From positions 1 through 64,000 of the forward strand of contig NZ_MSTQ01000017.1 in the NCBI RefSeq assembly GCF_001945365.1: DNA of 64,000 nt, written 5' to 3'. A program made the translations under genes and the position numbers. The DNA comes from Pseudomonas reinekei (GTDB lineage Bacteria; Pseudomonadota; Gammaproteobacteria; Pseudomonadales; Pseudomonadaceae). Of the stretch, positions 17,127 to 24,813 are shown piece after piece; within the stretch, counting starts at the first letter, position 1; each line of letters begins with the position of its first letter. The notes under the pieces are model-generated. The model ran no database searches. It was not told the DNA's origin and saw only the letters and a list, made by a program, of their open reading frames with translations.

Positions 17127-18659
17127 ATGACCTCCCTGACGGCCACGGCGCCTTTGGCTGCCCCCATGGCGGCCCCTGCGCCGATGGTGTTTGGCCCACG
17201 GCTCATCATTGGCCTAGTGGGCGTGTTGCTGGCGGTGCTGGTTGCAGGCCTCAACGAGATGGTGACCAAGGTGGCCCTGGCGGATATCCGGGGTGCGTTG
17301 GCCATCGGCTATGACGAGGGCACCTGGCTGGTCGCCAGCTACGCCGCGACTTCGGTGGCCGCCGCGGCGTTTGCACCCTGGTGCGCAGTGACCCTTTCAT
17401 TGCGGCGCTTCACGCTCTGGGCGATCAGTGCCTTCACCCTGTTGGGGGTGTTGTGCCCGTTGGCACCGAACTACGAAAGCCTGCTGGTGCTGCGCACCTT
17501 GCAAGGCCTGGCCGGCGGGGCATTGCCGCCGATGTTGATGACCGTTGCCCTGCGTTTTCTGCCGGCCAACGTGAAGCTCTACGGTCTGGCCGGCTACACT
17601 CTGACGGCCACCTTCGGTCCGGGGCTGGGCACGCCACTGGCAGGGCTCTGGACCGAATACGTCGGCTGGCAATGGACGTTCTGGCAAATCGTCGTGCCGT
17701 GCCTGATCGCCATGGTCGCGGTGGGCTATGGCATTCCTCAGGACCCCGTAAGGCTGGAGCGTTTCAAACAGTTCAACTGGCGCGGATTGCTATTGGGCTT
17801 CCCGGCGATCTGCATGCTGGTGATCGGCATTGTGCAGGGCAATCGGCTGGACTGGTTCGAGTCGAGCCTGATCTGCGCTTTGCTGATCGGCGGGGTGCTA
17901 TTGCTGGTGCTGTTCCTGATCAACGAATGGTCGCAGCCCGTCCCGTTTTTCAAAATACAGATGCTCGGCATCCGCAACTTGTCGTTCGCCTTGATCACCC
18001 TTGCCGGGGTACTGGTGGTGTTGTCGGCGGTGGTGATTCTTCCATCGAGCTATCTGGCGCAGGTCCAGGGGTATCGCCCGGTGCAGACCGCGCCGATCAC
18101 GCTGCTGGCAGCATTGCCGCAGCTGATCGCGCTGCCGTTGGTGGCCGCCCTGTGCAACCTGCGCTGGGTCGATTGCCGTTGGGTATTGGGGCTCGGCCTG
18201 AGCATGCTGGTGCTGTCCTGCATCGGCGGTTCGCAGCTGACGTCGGCGTGGATTCGTGATGATTTCTATGTGCTGCAACTGCTGCAGATCTTCGGTCAGC
18301 CGATGGCGGTGTTGCCGTTGCTGATGCTGTCGACCGGCAGCATCAGCCCGATGGATGGCCCTTTCGCTTCATCATGGTTCAACACCGTGAAAGGCTTGGC
18401 GGCGGTCGTTGCCACCGGGGTGCTGGACACCTTGACCACCCAGCGCCTGCACTTCCACTCGACGATGCTGGTGGACCGTCTGGGCAATTCGCCCCTGGTC
18501 GACAGCGACGCGCCGGGCCTTGCCCGTCGGCTGCATGAGCAAGCCGTGGTGCTCGCCGCCTCGGATCTTTACCTGTGCATGGCCGGTGTCGCCGTGGCGT
18601 TGATTCTGCTGATTTTCTGGATGCCGACGCGGATCTATCCGCCGCGCGCACCGACCTGA
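17127..18659 (+). CDS. MFS efflux pump inner-membrane subunit (EmrB/DHA2 type)
   Basis: The 510-residue protein has about 14 predicted membrane helices and the size of DHA2-family drug:proton antiporters. Recognisable parts are the first helix with a GLNEMVTKVALADI stretch, an LRTLQGLAGGALPPMLMT segment (motif B/C region) and FGPGLGTPLAGLWTEYVGWQWTF in pieces, the last typical of EmrB. It is followed by a HlyD-type adaptor (27 bases on) and an outer-membrane factor, giving a full tripartite pump. The drug or metabolite exported is not evident. Confidence 0.93.
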   Translation: MTSLTATAPLAAPMAAPAPMVFGPRLIIGLVGVLLAVLVAGLNEMVTKVALADIRGALAIGYDEGTWLVASYAATSVAAAAFAPWCAVTLSLRRFTLWAISAFTLLGVLCPLAPNYESLLVLRTLQGLAGGALPPMLMTVALRFLPANVKLYGLAGYTLTATFGPGLGTPLAGLWTEYVGWQWTFWQIVVPCLIAMVAVGYGIPQDPVRLERFKQFNWRGLLLGFPAICMLVIGIVQGNRLDWFESSLICALLIGGVLLLVLFLINEWSQPVPFFKIQMLGIRNLSFALITLAGVLVVLSAVVILPSSYLAQVQGYRPVQTAPITLLAALPQLIALPLVAALCNLRWVDCRWVLGLGLSMLVLSCIGGSQLTSAWIRDDFYVLQLLQIFGQPMAVLPLLMLSTGSISPMDGPFASSWFNTVKGLAAVVATGVLDTLTTQRLHFHSTMLVDRLGNSPLVDSDAPGLARRLHEQAVVLAASDLYLCMAGVAVALILLIFWMPTRIYPPRAPT

Positions 18660-18686
18660 ATGCTCCACTGAAACTGAAGGTTTTTT

Positions 18687-19751
18687 ATGACGACTCAATC
18701 AAAGCAAAAAGTGACTGTGGGCGTTGCCGTCGTGATCACGCTGGGCGTACTGGTTTATCTGCTGGCGCCCAACCTGTTCGGCCAGCGCACGCAGCAGAGC
18801 ACCAACGACGCTTATGTCGCGGCGGACTACACGCTGGTGGTGCCGCGCGTTGTGGGGTTCATCAAGCAAGTGCTGGTGGAAGACAACGAGCAGGTCAAGG
18901 CTGGGCAGTTGCTGGCATTGATCGATGATCGCGACCTGCGCGCCGCCGCTGAGGCCGCCGCTGCCGAATCGATGGTGGCGCAGGCGCAACTGCAAAACGC
19001 CCGGGCGACCCTCGAACGTCAAGCATCGGTGATCGCTCAGGCGCAGGCAAAAGTGATATCGGCCAAGGCTGAAATGGCATTCGCCGAACACGAACTGAAT
19101 CGTTACAACCACCTCGCCGGCGTCGGTGCGGGGACGGTACAAAATGCGCAGCAGGCGCGCACGCGCATCGACCAGGCCCGCGCGCAATTGACCAATGCCA
19201 CGGCGGTGCTGGCGGCGGAGCGCAAGCAGGTCGACATTCTCACCGCTCAGCGTGACGCGGCTGACGGCGGCCTGAAACGCGCGCAGGCGAAACTGGAAAT
19301 TGCCAGTTATGAGCTGTCTTACACACGCATCGTTGCGCCGCAGGACGGCATGGTCGGCGAGCGCGCGGTGCGGGTCGGCGCCTATGTCACGCCAGGCAGC
19401 AAACTGCTTGCCGTGGTCCCGCTGGCACAGGCTTATGTGGTTGCCAACTTTCAGGAAACCCAATTGACCAATGTTCAGCCGGGCCAAGACGTGCAGGTAC
19501 GTGTCGATACCTTTGGTGGTGAACTGCTGACCGGGCGCGTCGAGAGTATCGCCCCGGCCACGGGCGTGACGTTTGCTTCGGTGAAACCGGACAACGCGAC
19601 CGGTAACTTCACCAAGGTTGTGCAGCGGATTCCGGTGAAGATTGTGCTGGAACCGGGGCAGCCGCTGGCCGAGCGCTTGCGCGTGGGAATGTCGGTGGAG
19701 GCGCGGATTGATACAGCCAGTGGCGATGTGAACGAGGTTGTTCAGCGATGA
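18687..19751 (+). CDS. HlyD/EmrA-family periplasmic adaptor
   Basis: The 354-residue membrane-fusion protein has one N-terminal membrane helix (about 12-30), the lipoyl half-motifs around DNEQVKAGQLLALIDDRDL and YTRIVAPQDGMVGERAVRVG, a long alpha-hairpin between them (about 90-200, alanine/glutamine-rich heptads), and a beta-barrel region with VANFQETQLTNVQPG. It bridges the MFS pump to the outer-membrane channel. Its stop overlaps the start of the next gene by four bases. Confidence 0.94.
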   Translation: MTTQSKQKVTVGVAVVITLGVLVYLLAPNLFGQRTQQSTNDAYVAADYTLVVPRVVGFIKQVLVEDNEQVKAGQLLALIDDRDLRAAAEAAAAESMVAQAQLQNARATLERQASVIAQAQAKVISAKAEMAFAEHELNRYNHLAGVGAGTVQNAQQARTRIDQARAQLTNATAVLAAERKQVDILTAQRDAADGGLKRAQAKLEIASYELSYTRIVAPQDGMVGERAVRVGAYVTPGSKLLAVVPLAQAYVVANFQETQLTNVQPGQDVQVRVDTFGGELLTGRVESIAPATGVTFASVKPDNATGNFTKVVQRIPVKIVLEPGQPLAERLRVGMSVEARIDTASGDVNEVVQR

Positions 19752-21313
19752 GTTTTCCAGACAAACATCGATCTCTGTGGCGAGGGAGCTTGCTCCCGAT
19801 TGAATGCGTAGCGCTCACGGATTTTTCGGCCGTCTCGCAGCCTGGCGCAAGCAAGCTCCCTCGCCACAAGGCGTTGGCCCAGTCGGCAGTGTTTGTTTTT
19901 AGCCTGTTTGCGTTGGGCGCCTGCACCGTCGGCCCGGACTTCCAGAAGCCCGAGGCACAACAAATCGCCGAGTGGTCGAAACCCTCAAAAGCCGCCGCCA
20001 GCCAGGCCATCAACGAGACCTTGAATGAGCGCTGGTGGGAAGTGTTCAACGATCCGAAACTCTCGGCGTTGAGTCAGCGCGCCTTGACTGACAACCTCGA
20101 CCTGAAGCTCGCCAGCAGCCGCTTGCAACAGAGCCGCGCCGTGCGCCAGGTGGTGACGGCCGACCGTTATCCAGGCACCGCCGCTGGCGGCAGCTACGCA
20201 CGTAAACGCAACAGCGGCGAAGGTTTGATGGACCCGTCGGGGAACAACGGCAATTCTGCGTTCAACCTGTGGGATGCCGGTTTCTCCGCATCGTGGGAAC
20301 TGGATTTCTGGGGCCGGGTGCGCCGCGAAACCGAAGCCGCCGACGCTACCCTCGAGGTCGCGGAAAATGACCGCCGTGGTGTGTTGTTGTCGGTGCTCGC
20401 TGAAACCGCACACAACTACATTCAGTTGCGCGGCGTGCAAAATACCCGCGTTGTCACCGAGCAGAACCTCGATGTCGCGCGCCACAGTTTTAAACTCTCG
20501 CAACTGCGTCTGGCCGACGGCGTGGCGACCGATCTGGACGTCGCCGAAGCCGCCGCACAAGTCGCCGCCATCGAGTCGCGCCTGCCGGCGCTGGAGCAGC
20601 GTCAGGCGCAATTGATCAACGCGTTGAGCCTGTTGATGGGCGAGCCACCGCAGGCGTTGGCCGCCGAGCTATCCAGCGACGCGCCAGTGCCGCAAACGCC
20701 ACGCCAGGTCGCCATCGGCCTGCCGTCGCAACTGGCCGAGCGTCGTCCGGACATCCGCGAGGCCGAAGCCCGTTTGCATGCCGCAACCGCGAGCATTGGC
20801 GTGGCCAAGGGTGATTTTTATCCGCGCATCACGCTGTCGGGCAATGTCGGTTCACAAGCCATGCAACTGAGTGATTTCGGTTCGTGGGGCTCGCGTGCGT
20901 TCGGCATCGGCCCGCAGTTCAGCTTGCCGTTGTTCGACGGCGGACGTTTGCGCGGTGTGCTGAACCTGCGCGAGGCCCAGCAACAGGAAGCCGCCATTGC
21001 CTACCAGCAAACCGTGTTGCGTGCCTGGCATGAAATCGACGATCAATTGAGCGCCTACAATGCCAGCCAACTGCGCCGTGACAGCTTGGCCGAAGCGGTG
21101 CGGCAGAACCAAATTGCCTTGCAAACCGCGCAACGGCAATACGTTGAGGGCGTGGTGGATTTCGTCAACGTACTCACCGTGCAAAGCGCCTTGCTGGCGA
21201 CTCAGGAGCAATGGGTCGAGAGCTCTGCCGGGGTCTCGCTGGCCGCGGTCGGTTTATACAAGGCGCTGGGTGGCGGATGGCAGTCGGTGTATCCGCTGGC
21301 GGCGCAACGCTGA
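19748..21313 (+). CDS. TolC/NodT-family outer-membrane lipoprotein with an REP-derived N-terminal insert
   Basis: The 521-residue protein is an RND/MFS-type outer-membrane factor. The lipobox FALGAC is near residue 58, followed by TVGPDFQKPEA and two repeats of the OEP domain (including ERRPDIREAEARLHAATASIG). The start overlaps the adaptor stop (ATGA), which supports translation from 19748. Between codons 10 and 40 the coding strand contains a complete inverted REP pair, so the signal peptide begins unusually late, after about 40 extra residues. Export may instead start at an internal TTG/GTG near the KALAQSAVFVF stretch. Otherwise length and domains are normal. Confidence 0.9.
   Translation: MSFPDKHRSLWRGSLLPIECVALTDFSAVSQPGASKLPRHKALAQSAVFVFSLFALGACTVGPDFQKPEAQQIAEWSKPSKAAASQAINETLNERWWEVFNDPKLSALSQRALTDNLDLKLASSRLQQSRAVRQVVTADRYPGTAAGGSYARKRNSGEGLMDPSGNNGNSAFNLWDAGFSASWELDFWGRVRRETEAADATLEVAENDRRGVLLSVLAETAHNYIQLRGVQNTRVVTEQNLDVARHSFKLSQLRLADGVATDLDVAEAAAQVAAIESRLPALEQRQAQLINALSLLMGEPPQALAAELSSDAPVPQTPRQVAIGLPSQLAERRPDIREAEARLHAATASIGVAKGDFYPRITLSGNVGSQAMQLSDFGSWGSRAFGIGPQFSLPLFDGGRLRGVLNLREAQQQEAAIAYQQTVLRAWHEIDDQLSAYNASQLRRDSLAEAVRQNQIALQTAQRQYVEGVVDFVNVLTVQSALLATQEQWVESSAGVSLAAVGLYKALGGGWQSVYPLAAQR
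19776..19868. repeat. REP doublet inside a coding region
   Basis: TGTGGCGAGGGAGCTTGCT and its exact reverse complement AGCAAGCTCCCTCGCCACA bound a 93-base unit, exactly 31 codons, inside the 5' end of the outer-membrane factor gene. No stop codon occurs in the reading frame used. Confidence 0.93.
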
Positions 21314-21320
21314 GGGTCGT

Positions 21321-22079
21321 TCAAGGCTTCGATGACAAATCCGCCATGCCCTTGAGCAATTCGATCGGCAACGGAAAGACGATGGTTGAGCTCTTGTCGC
21401 CAGCAATCGAACTCAGTGTCTGCATGTAGCGCAACTGCATTGCGCCGGGCTGGCGGCCGAGCATTTCGGCGGCTTGCATGAGTTTTTCCGAGGCTTGCAG
21501 TTCGCCTTCGGCGTGGATCACTTTGGCCCGGCGTTCGCGTTCCGCTTCGGCCTGTTTGGCGATGGCGCGGATCATCGATTCGTTGAGGTCCACGTGCTTG
21601 ATCTCGACGTTGGCGACCTTGATCCCCCACGCATCGGTCTGGGCGTCGAGCACTTGCTGGATGTCGACGTTCAGCCGTTCGCGTTCGGCCAGTAATTCAT
21701 CGAGTTCGTGTTTACCGAGCACGGCGCGCAACGTGGTTTGCGCCAATTGGCTGGTGGCCATGAGAAAGTCTTCGACCTGGATGATTGCCTTTTGCGGGTC
21801 GAGCACGCGGAAGTACAGCACGGCGTTGACCTTGACCGACACGTTGTCGCGGGTGATCACATCCTGCGCCGGTACGTCGAGGACCACGGTGCGCAAGTCG
21901 ACGCGGACCATTTGCTGAATCACTGGAACCAACAGGGTCAGCCCCGGGCCTTTGACCTGCCAGAAGCGTCCGAGCTGGAACACCACCCCGCGTTCGTATT
22001 CGCGCAGGATGCGCAAGGTCGCTCCCGCCAATGCGATCAACAGCAGTAGCAGCGCGACAAAACCCAGTTGCAATCCCAT
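21321..22079 (-). CDS. slipin / stomatin-prohibitin family membrane protein
   Basis: The 252-residue protein begins with one membrane helix (LGFVALLLLLIALAG), then an SPFH/Band-7 domain (REYERGVVFQLGRF, VRVDLRTVVLDVP, ITRDNVSVKVNAVLYFRV) and an alanine/glutamate-rich oligomerisation helix. It starts two bases after the NfeD-like gene stop, a common pairing. Such pairs form membrane microdomain scaffolds or work in membrane quality control. It converges with the efflux operon, leaving only seven bases between stop codons. Confidence 0.93.
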   Translation of the reverse strand: MGLQLGFVALLLLLIALAGATLRILREYERGVVFQLGRFWQVKGPGLTLLVPVIQQMVRVDLRTVVLDVPAQDVITRDNVSVKVNAVLYFRVLDPQKAIIQVEDFLMATSQLAQTTLRAVLGKHELDELLAERERLNVDIQQVLDAQTDAWGIKVANVEIKHVDLNESMIRAIAKQAEAERERRAKVIHAEGELQASEKLMQAAEMLGRQPGAMQLRYMQTLSSIAGDKSSTIVFPLPIELLKGMADLSSKP

Positions 22080-22081
22080 GG

Positions 22082-22612
22082 TTATTCTCCAGCTGCCGCC
22101 GCGTCAGTCGCGGCCACTTCCAGTGTTAATCCCTTGCGTGCCACCACGCGAACCAGTTGCCCGATTTGCAGCGGTTTGGCACTCGACACTTGCCAGTGTT
22201 CACCCTGCAAATGCACCCAGCCGTGAAACGCATCGCCGGCCTGTAATGACAATACCGGCGTCACGCTGCCCAGCAGTCCGGCATCGCCGCTGACGTTTTG
22301 CCGTGGGCGGGTTTTCAGGGCGCGGATCAGCAGGACTATCAGCAGTAGCGCACTGATCAGGCCCAGTCCGATCATTAACGGGATGGGCAGATCGGCATCG
22401 GTCAGGATCACCGCGCCAATCACGAACATCACAATCCCGCCCAGGCCAATCACGCCGTAATTGGGCAGTGCTGCTTCGGCGATCAGAAATGCGATGCCCA
22501 GGATGATCAGCCAGATGCCGACGGGATTGGTTGCCGACAGATCGGTCTCTGCGGCGATCGCAGTGCCGCTCAGCGCCAACAACAATGCAAGGGTAAAACA
22601 ACGGGTATTCAC
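22082..22612 (-). CDS. NfeD-family membrane protein (short form)
   Basis: I choose the GTG at 22612 (VNTRCFTLALLLALSG) because GGAGG lies five bases upstream and the result begins with a proper signal peptide ending AIAA; longer frames upstream are not credible. The 176-residue product has three or four membrane helices (GIWLIILGIAFLIAEA, IGLGGIVMFVIGAVIL, LMIGLGLISALLLIVLLI) and a C-terminal OB-fold (GDAFHGWVHLQGEHWQV). It lacks the ClpP-like protease domain of long NfeD proteins. It is paired with the downstream slipin. Confidence 0.9.
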   Translation of the reverse strand: MNTRCFTLALLLALSGTAIAAETDLSATNPVGIWLIILGIAFLIAEAALPNYGVIGLGGIVMFVIGAVILTDADLPIPLMIGLGLISALLLIVLLIRALKTRPRQNVSGDAGLLGSVTPVLSLQAGDAFHGWVHLQGEHWQVSSAKPLQIGQLVRVVARKGLTLEVAATDAAAAGE

Positions 22613-22807
22613 GTGACCCTCCGGGAGAGTCGCCATTGGTTCTGTCTTGAGTCTAGTTGACCTGGTGGTTGTACGTTTTTTGCTCAGTTGTCGAGGTGTC
22701 CGATGGGCGGATTTCCCGTCGAGACGGTCCGGCAGGCCTAGACTTTTACTACGCAGAACAGCGTTAACCACGTCCGCCTGGCAATGTTGCGGACATCGAG
22801 GTGCATC

Positions 22808-23269
22808 ATGCGTATGGCAAGAACCGTGCAGCGGAGCCTGGAGAAGGCTCAATGCGACTATGACATCGTCACCCACCCCCACTCGGCCAGCAGTCTTGAA
22901 ACCGCGCGGGTCGCGGGCATTCCTGCCGAGCGGGTGGCCAAATCGGTGATCCTGGATGATCACCATGGGCATTACCTGATGGCCGTGCTGCCCGCCAGCC
23001 GTCACCTGGACCTGAGCAAAGTTCGCAGCAGCGGTGAATGGCAGGTGTCCCGGGAAAGCAACCTGCCGCACCTGTTCGATGACTGCGAACGTGGTGCGGT
23101 GCCTGCCCTGGGTGAAGCCTATGGGCTAGACGTAGTCATCGACCCATTGCTGACCCGGCAGAAAGATATCTACCTGGAGGCTGGCAACCACATCAATCTG
23201 CTGCACATGAACATGCCAGACTTCCTGAAAATGCTGCCGCATGCGCAGGTGCGGGAGTTGAGTGATTGA
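22808..23269 (+). CDS. YbaK/ProX-domain aminoacyl-tRNA deacylase-like protein
   Basis: The 153-residue protein is a single YbaK domain: HPHSASSLETARVAGIP, KSVILDDHHGHYLMAVLPASRHLDLSKV and a C-terminal GNHINLLHMN. The central lysine after AERVA corresponds to the residue that binds the tRNA end in this family. These proteins hydrolyse mischarged Cys-tRNA(Pro) or similar. A start at 22808 (MRMARTVQRS) gives the usual length. It is monocistronic, with a REP element downstream. Confidence 0.9.
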   Translation: MRMARTVQRSLEKAQCDYDIVTHPHSASSLETARVAGIPAERVAKSVILDDHHGHYLMAVLPASRHLDLSKVRSSGEWQVSRESNLPHLFDDCERGAVPALGEAYGLDVVIDPLLTRQKDIYLEAGNHINLLHMNMPDFLKMLPHAQVRELSD

Positions 23270-23290
23270 ATGTGCGGTGTAGTTGCTGCC

Positions 23291-23346
23291 GTCATCGCGG
23301 GCAGGGCTTTCGCAATCCCTGTGGGAGCGAGCCAGCTCGCGATGAC
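23291..23346. repeat. REP/BIME
   Basis: GTCATCGCG and CGCGATGAC enclose a GGGAGCGAGCCAGCTCGC core typical of Pseudomonas REPs, in the short gap before the DUF2789 gene. Confidence 0.85.
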
Positions 23347-23384
23347 CGCGCAGCGGTCCCTTTACTGATTCACAGGAGCCCGAC

Positions 23385-23630
23385 ATGGAAAACCCAACTC
23401 ACAGCCTCCCATCCTTGTTCAAGCAACTCGGCCTGGCCGATGACGCTGAAAGCATCGACAAATTTGTCGCCACCCATTCACCGCTCAAACCCGACCTGCA
23501 TCTGGCGGACGCGTTTTTCTGGAACCCGAGCCAGGCGGATCTGTTGCGCAAGGAAATTCTGGATGACGCCGATTGGGCGGAGGTGGTGGACCAGTTGGAT
23601 GTGATGTTGAGGAAGGGGCGGGGGGTGTAA
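23385..23630 (+). CDS. DUF2789 family protein
   Basis: The 81-residue protein starts MENPTHSLPSLFKQLGL and matches the DUF2789 pattern (LFxQLGL..S.I..FI..H.PL......L.DA.FW..SQA.FL...I..DA.WAE.VDQLD..L). It is cytosolic, small and common in gamma-proteobacteria with no known function. CCCGACATGG precedes the start, with AGGAG ten bases upstream. Confidence 0.9.
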   Translation: MENPTHSLPSLFKQLGLADDAESIDKFVATHSPLKPDLHLADAFFWNPSQADLLRKEILDDADWAEVVDQLDVMLRKGRGV

Positions 23631-23634
23631 AAAT

Positions 23635-23916
23635 TCAGGTTTCAGGTGGCCACTGTCGAGAGGTATGAACAACGGCAAGTATCCATATTGAATCCGCCCA
23701 TTGCTCATAAATAATGCGGTAACTCTGGTGGGGAACCAGCTCGCGAGTGCCTGAAATGATTCCGGCAGGTCCGCTGTTTGGATAGTGGGCAAGCCGGGAT
23801 ACCGCGTCGCTGAAACGGGTGTCCATCTCTATGGCTGCTTTCGGATTGAGAGCATGCAAATAATCCCAAATGTCTGCACGATCCTGTGCTGCTTCTTTCG
23901 TCCAAGTTACTTTCAT
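23635..23916 (-). CDS. RelE/ParE-family toxin
   Basis: The 93-residue protein begins MKVTWTKEAAQDRADIWDYL and contains the ParE/RelE core: AAIEMDTRFSDAVSRLAHYP, GTRELVPHQSYRIIYE and a C-terminal ILAVVHTSRQWP. It would inhibit gyrase or cleave ribosome-bound mRNA; the family cannot be split further by eye. The start overlaps the antitoxin stop by four bases, so the antitoxin is translated first. It converges with the DUF2789 gene with only a few bases between. Confidence 0.92.
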   Translation of the reverse strand: MKVTWTKEAAQDRADIWDYLHALNPKAAIEMDTRFSDAVSRLAHYPNSGPAGIISGTRELVPHQSYRIIYEQWADSIWILAVVHTSRQWPPET

Positions 23917-24191
23917 TCTTGTCTGATTGCCTGCCTGCGCCTGGCGGCGAATTCTGCTTCAATTTCTTCGTTTGTCAGACCGTCACCATGGCGCATCGAA
24001 GTACGTGCGATGTCCACCTTACGTTGCAGGAACGCCTCGTACTCGCGGGATTCACGTTGGGTTTGAACAAACTGGCGCATCATTTCCCGAACGATTTGCG
24101 AGGCCGGACGATGAGCTGCTTCTGCTTCTGCCATGAACTGTTCTCGCAATTCAGACTCAAGTTTCATCGTAAAAACAGCTTGTTTTGACAT
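23913..24191 (-). CDS. ribbon-helix-helix type antitoxin
   Basis: The 92-residue protein begins with a ribbon-helix-helix DNA-binding segment (SKQAVFTMKLESELREQFMAEAEAAHRPASQIVREMMRQFV), followed by a helical, charged toxin-binding tail. It would neutralise the ParE-like toxin encoded immediately after and repress its own promoter. A near-perfect 24-bp palindrome 24 bases upstream of its ATG is the obvious operator. Confidence 0.92.
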   Translation of the reverse strand: MSKQAVFTMKLESELREQFMAEAEAAHRPASQIVREMMRQFVQTQRESREYEAFLQRKVDIARTSMRHGDGLTNEEIEAEFAARRRQAIRQE

Positions 24192-24214
24192 GACCTGTGT
24201 TCTCGAGGTTTGTA

Positions 24215-24238
24215 CTGAAAAAGTATATACGTTTTCAG
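24215..24238. promoter_or_regulatory. palindromic operator of the toxin-antitoxin operon
   Basis: CTGAAAAAGTAT is followed by ATACGTTTTCAG; the two 12-base halves are reverse complements except for one position. It contains GTATATAC and overlaps the expected promoter of the minus-strand antitoxin gene, as for ribbon-helix-helix autorepression. Confidence 0.75.
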
Positions 24239-24328
24239 TATCGCGATACCCCGCAGATGCGGCTTACCGATTGGCGGTCAATTTGTTTCAAAACTTGACG
24301 AAAAATCCCTTCAAATGCCATATTGATA

Positions 24329-24342
24329 GTTAGCAAACTAAC
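24329..24342. promoter_or_regulatory. probable MarR operator
   Basis: GTTAG-CAAA-CTAAC is a perfect 5-bp inverted repeat just upstream of the marR-like start, in an AT-rich stretch. Its size and place suit MarR autoregulation of the regulator-pump operon. Confidence 0.55.
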
Positions 24343-24357
24343 AGTGTGTTGTCCCTC

Positions 24358-24813
24358 GTGCCGAATTCTCTCGACGCTCTCCAGATGAACATCAGCAGCT
24401 CCATGGTGGTGGCCGCCCGGCATTGGCGAAAAATCTGCCAGACCACGCTGGTCAACTATGGAATCTCCGAAGCGTGTGCCGTCCCGTTGTTGATGATCGG
24501 GCGTCTGGGCGAGGGTGTGCGGCAAGTGACCGTGGCCCAAGCGGCAGGGATGGAGAGCCCGTCTCTGGTGCGTTTGCTCGATCAACTGTGCCACGCCGGG
24601 TACGTTTGCCGTACCGCCGATGCCCAGGACCGCCGGGCAAAATGCCTGAGCCTGACGGATACCGGTCGGACCCTGGTACACGCTGTCGAGGTCGAACTGG
24701 TGCGATTGCGCAACGAGGTACTCGACGGCATCGCCCCGCGAGACCTGGAAGCTGCCCTGCGTGTATTGAAGGCCTTCGAGGCGGCCGGGCAACCTTCGGA
24801 CACTCACCCTTGA
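24358..24813 (+). CDS. MarR-family regulator of the downstream pump operon
   Basis: From the GTG at 24358 the product has 151 residues (a GTG at 24346 is an alternative). It has the MarR winged helix: VTVAQAAGMESPSLVRLLDQLCHAGYVCRTADAQDRRAKCLSLTDTG, read in overlapping pieces. Its stop codon overlaps the TTG start proposed for the FUSC pump gene, so regulator and pump are one operon. MarR proteins of aae-like loci respond to aromatic acids; this is inference here. Confidence 0.9.
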   Translation: MPNSLDALQMNISSSMVVAARHWRKICQTTLVNYGISEACAVPLLMIGRLGEGVRQVTVAQAAGMESPSLVRLLDQLCHAGYVCRTADAQDRRAKCLSLTDTGRTLVHAVEVELVRLRNEVLDGIAPRDLEAALRVLKAFEAAGQPSDTHP

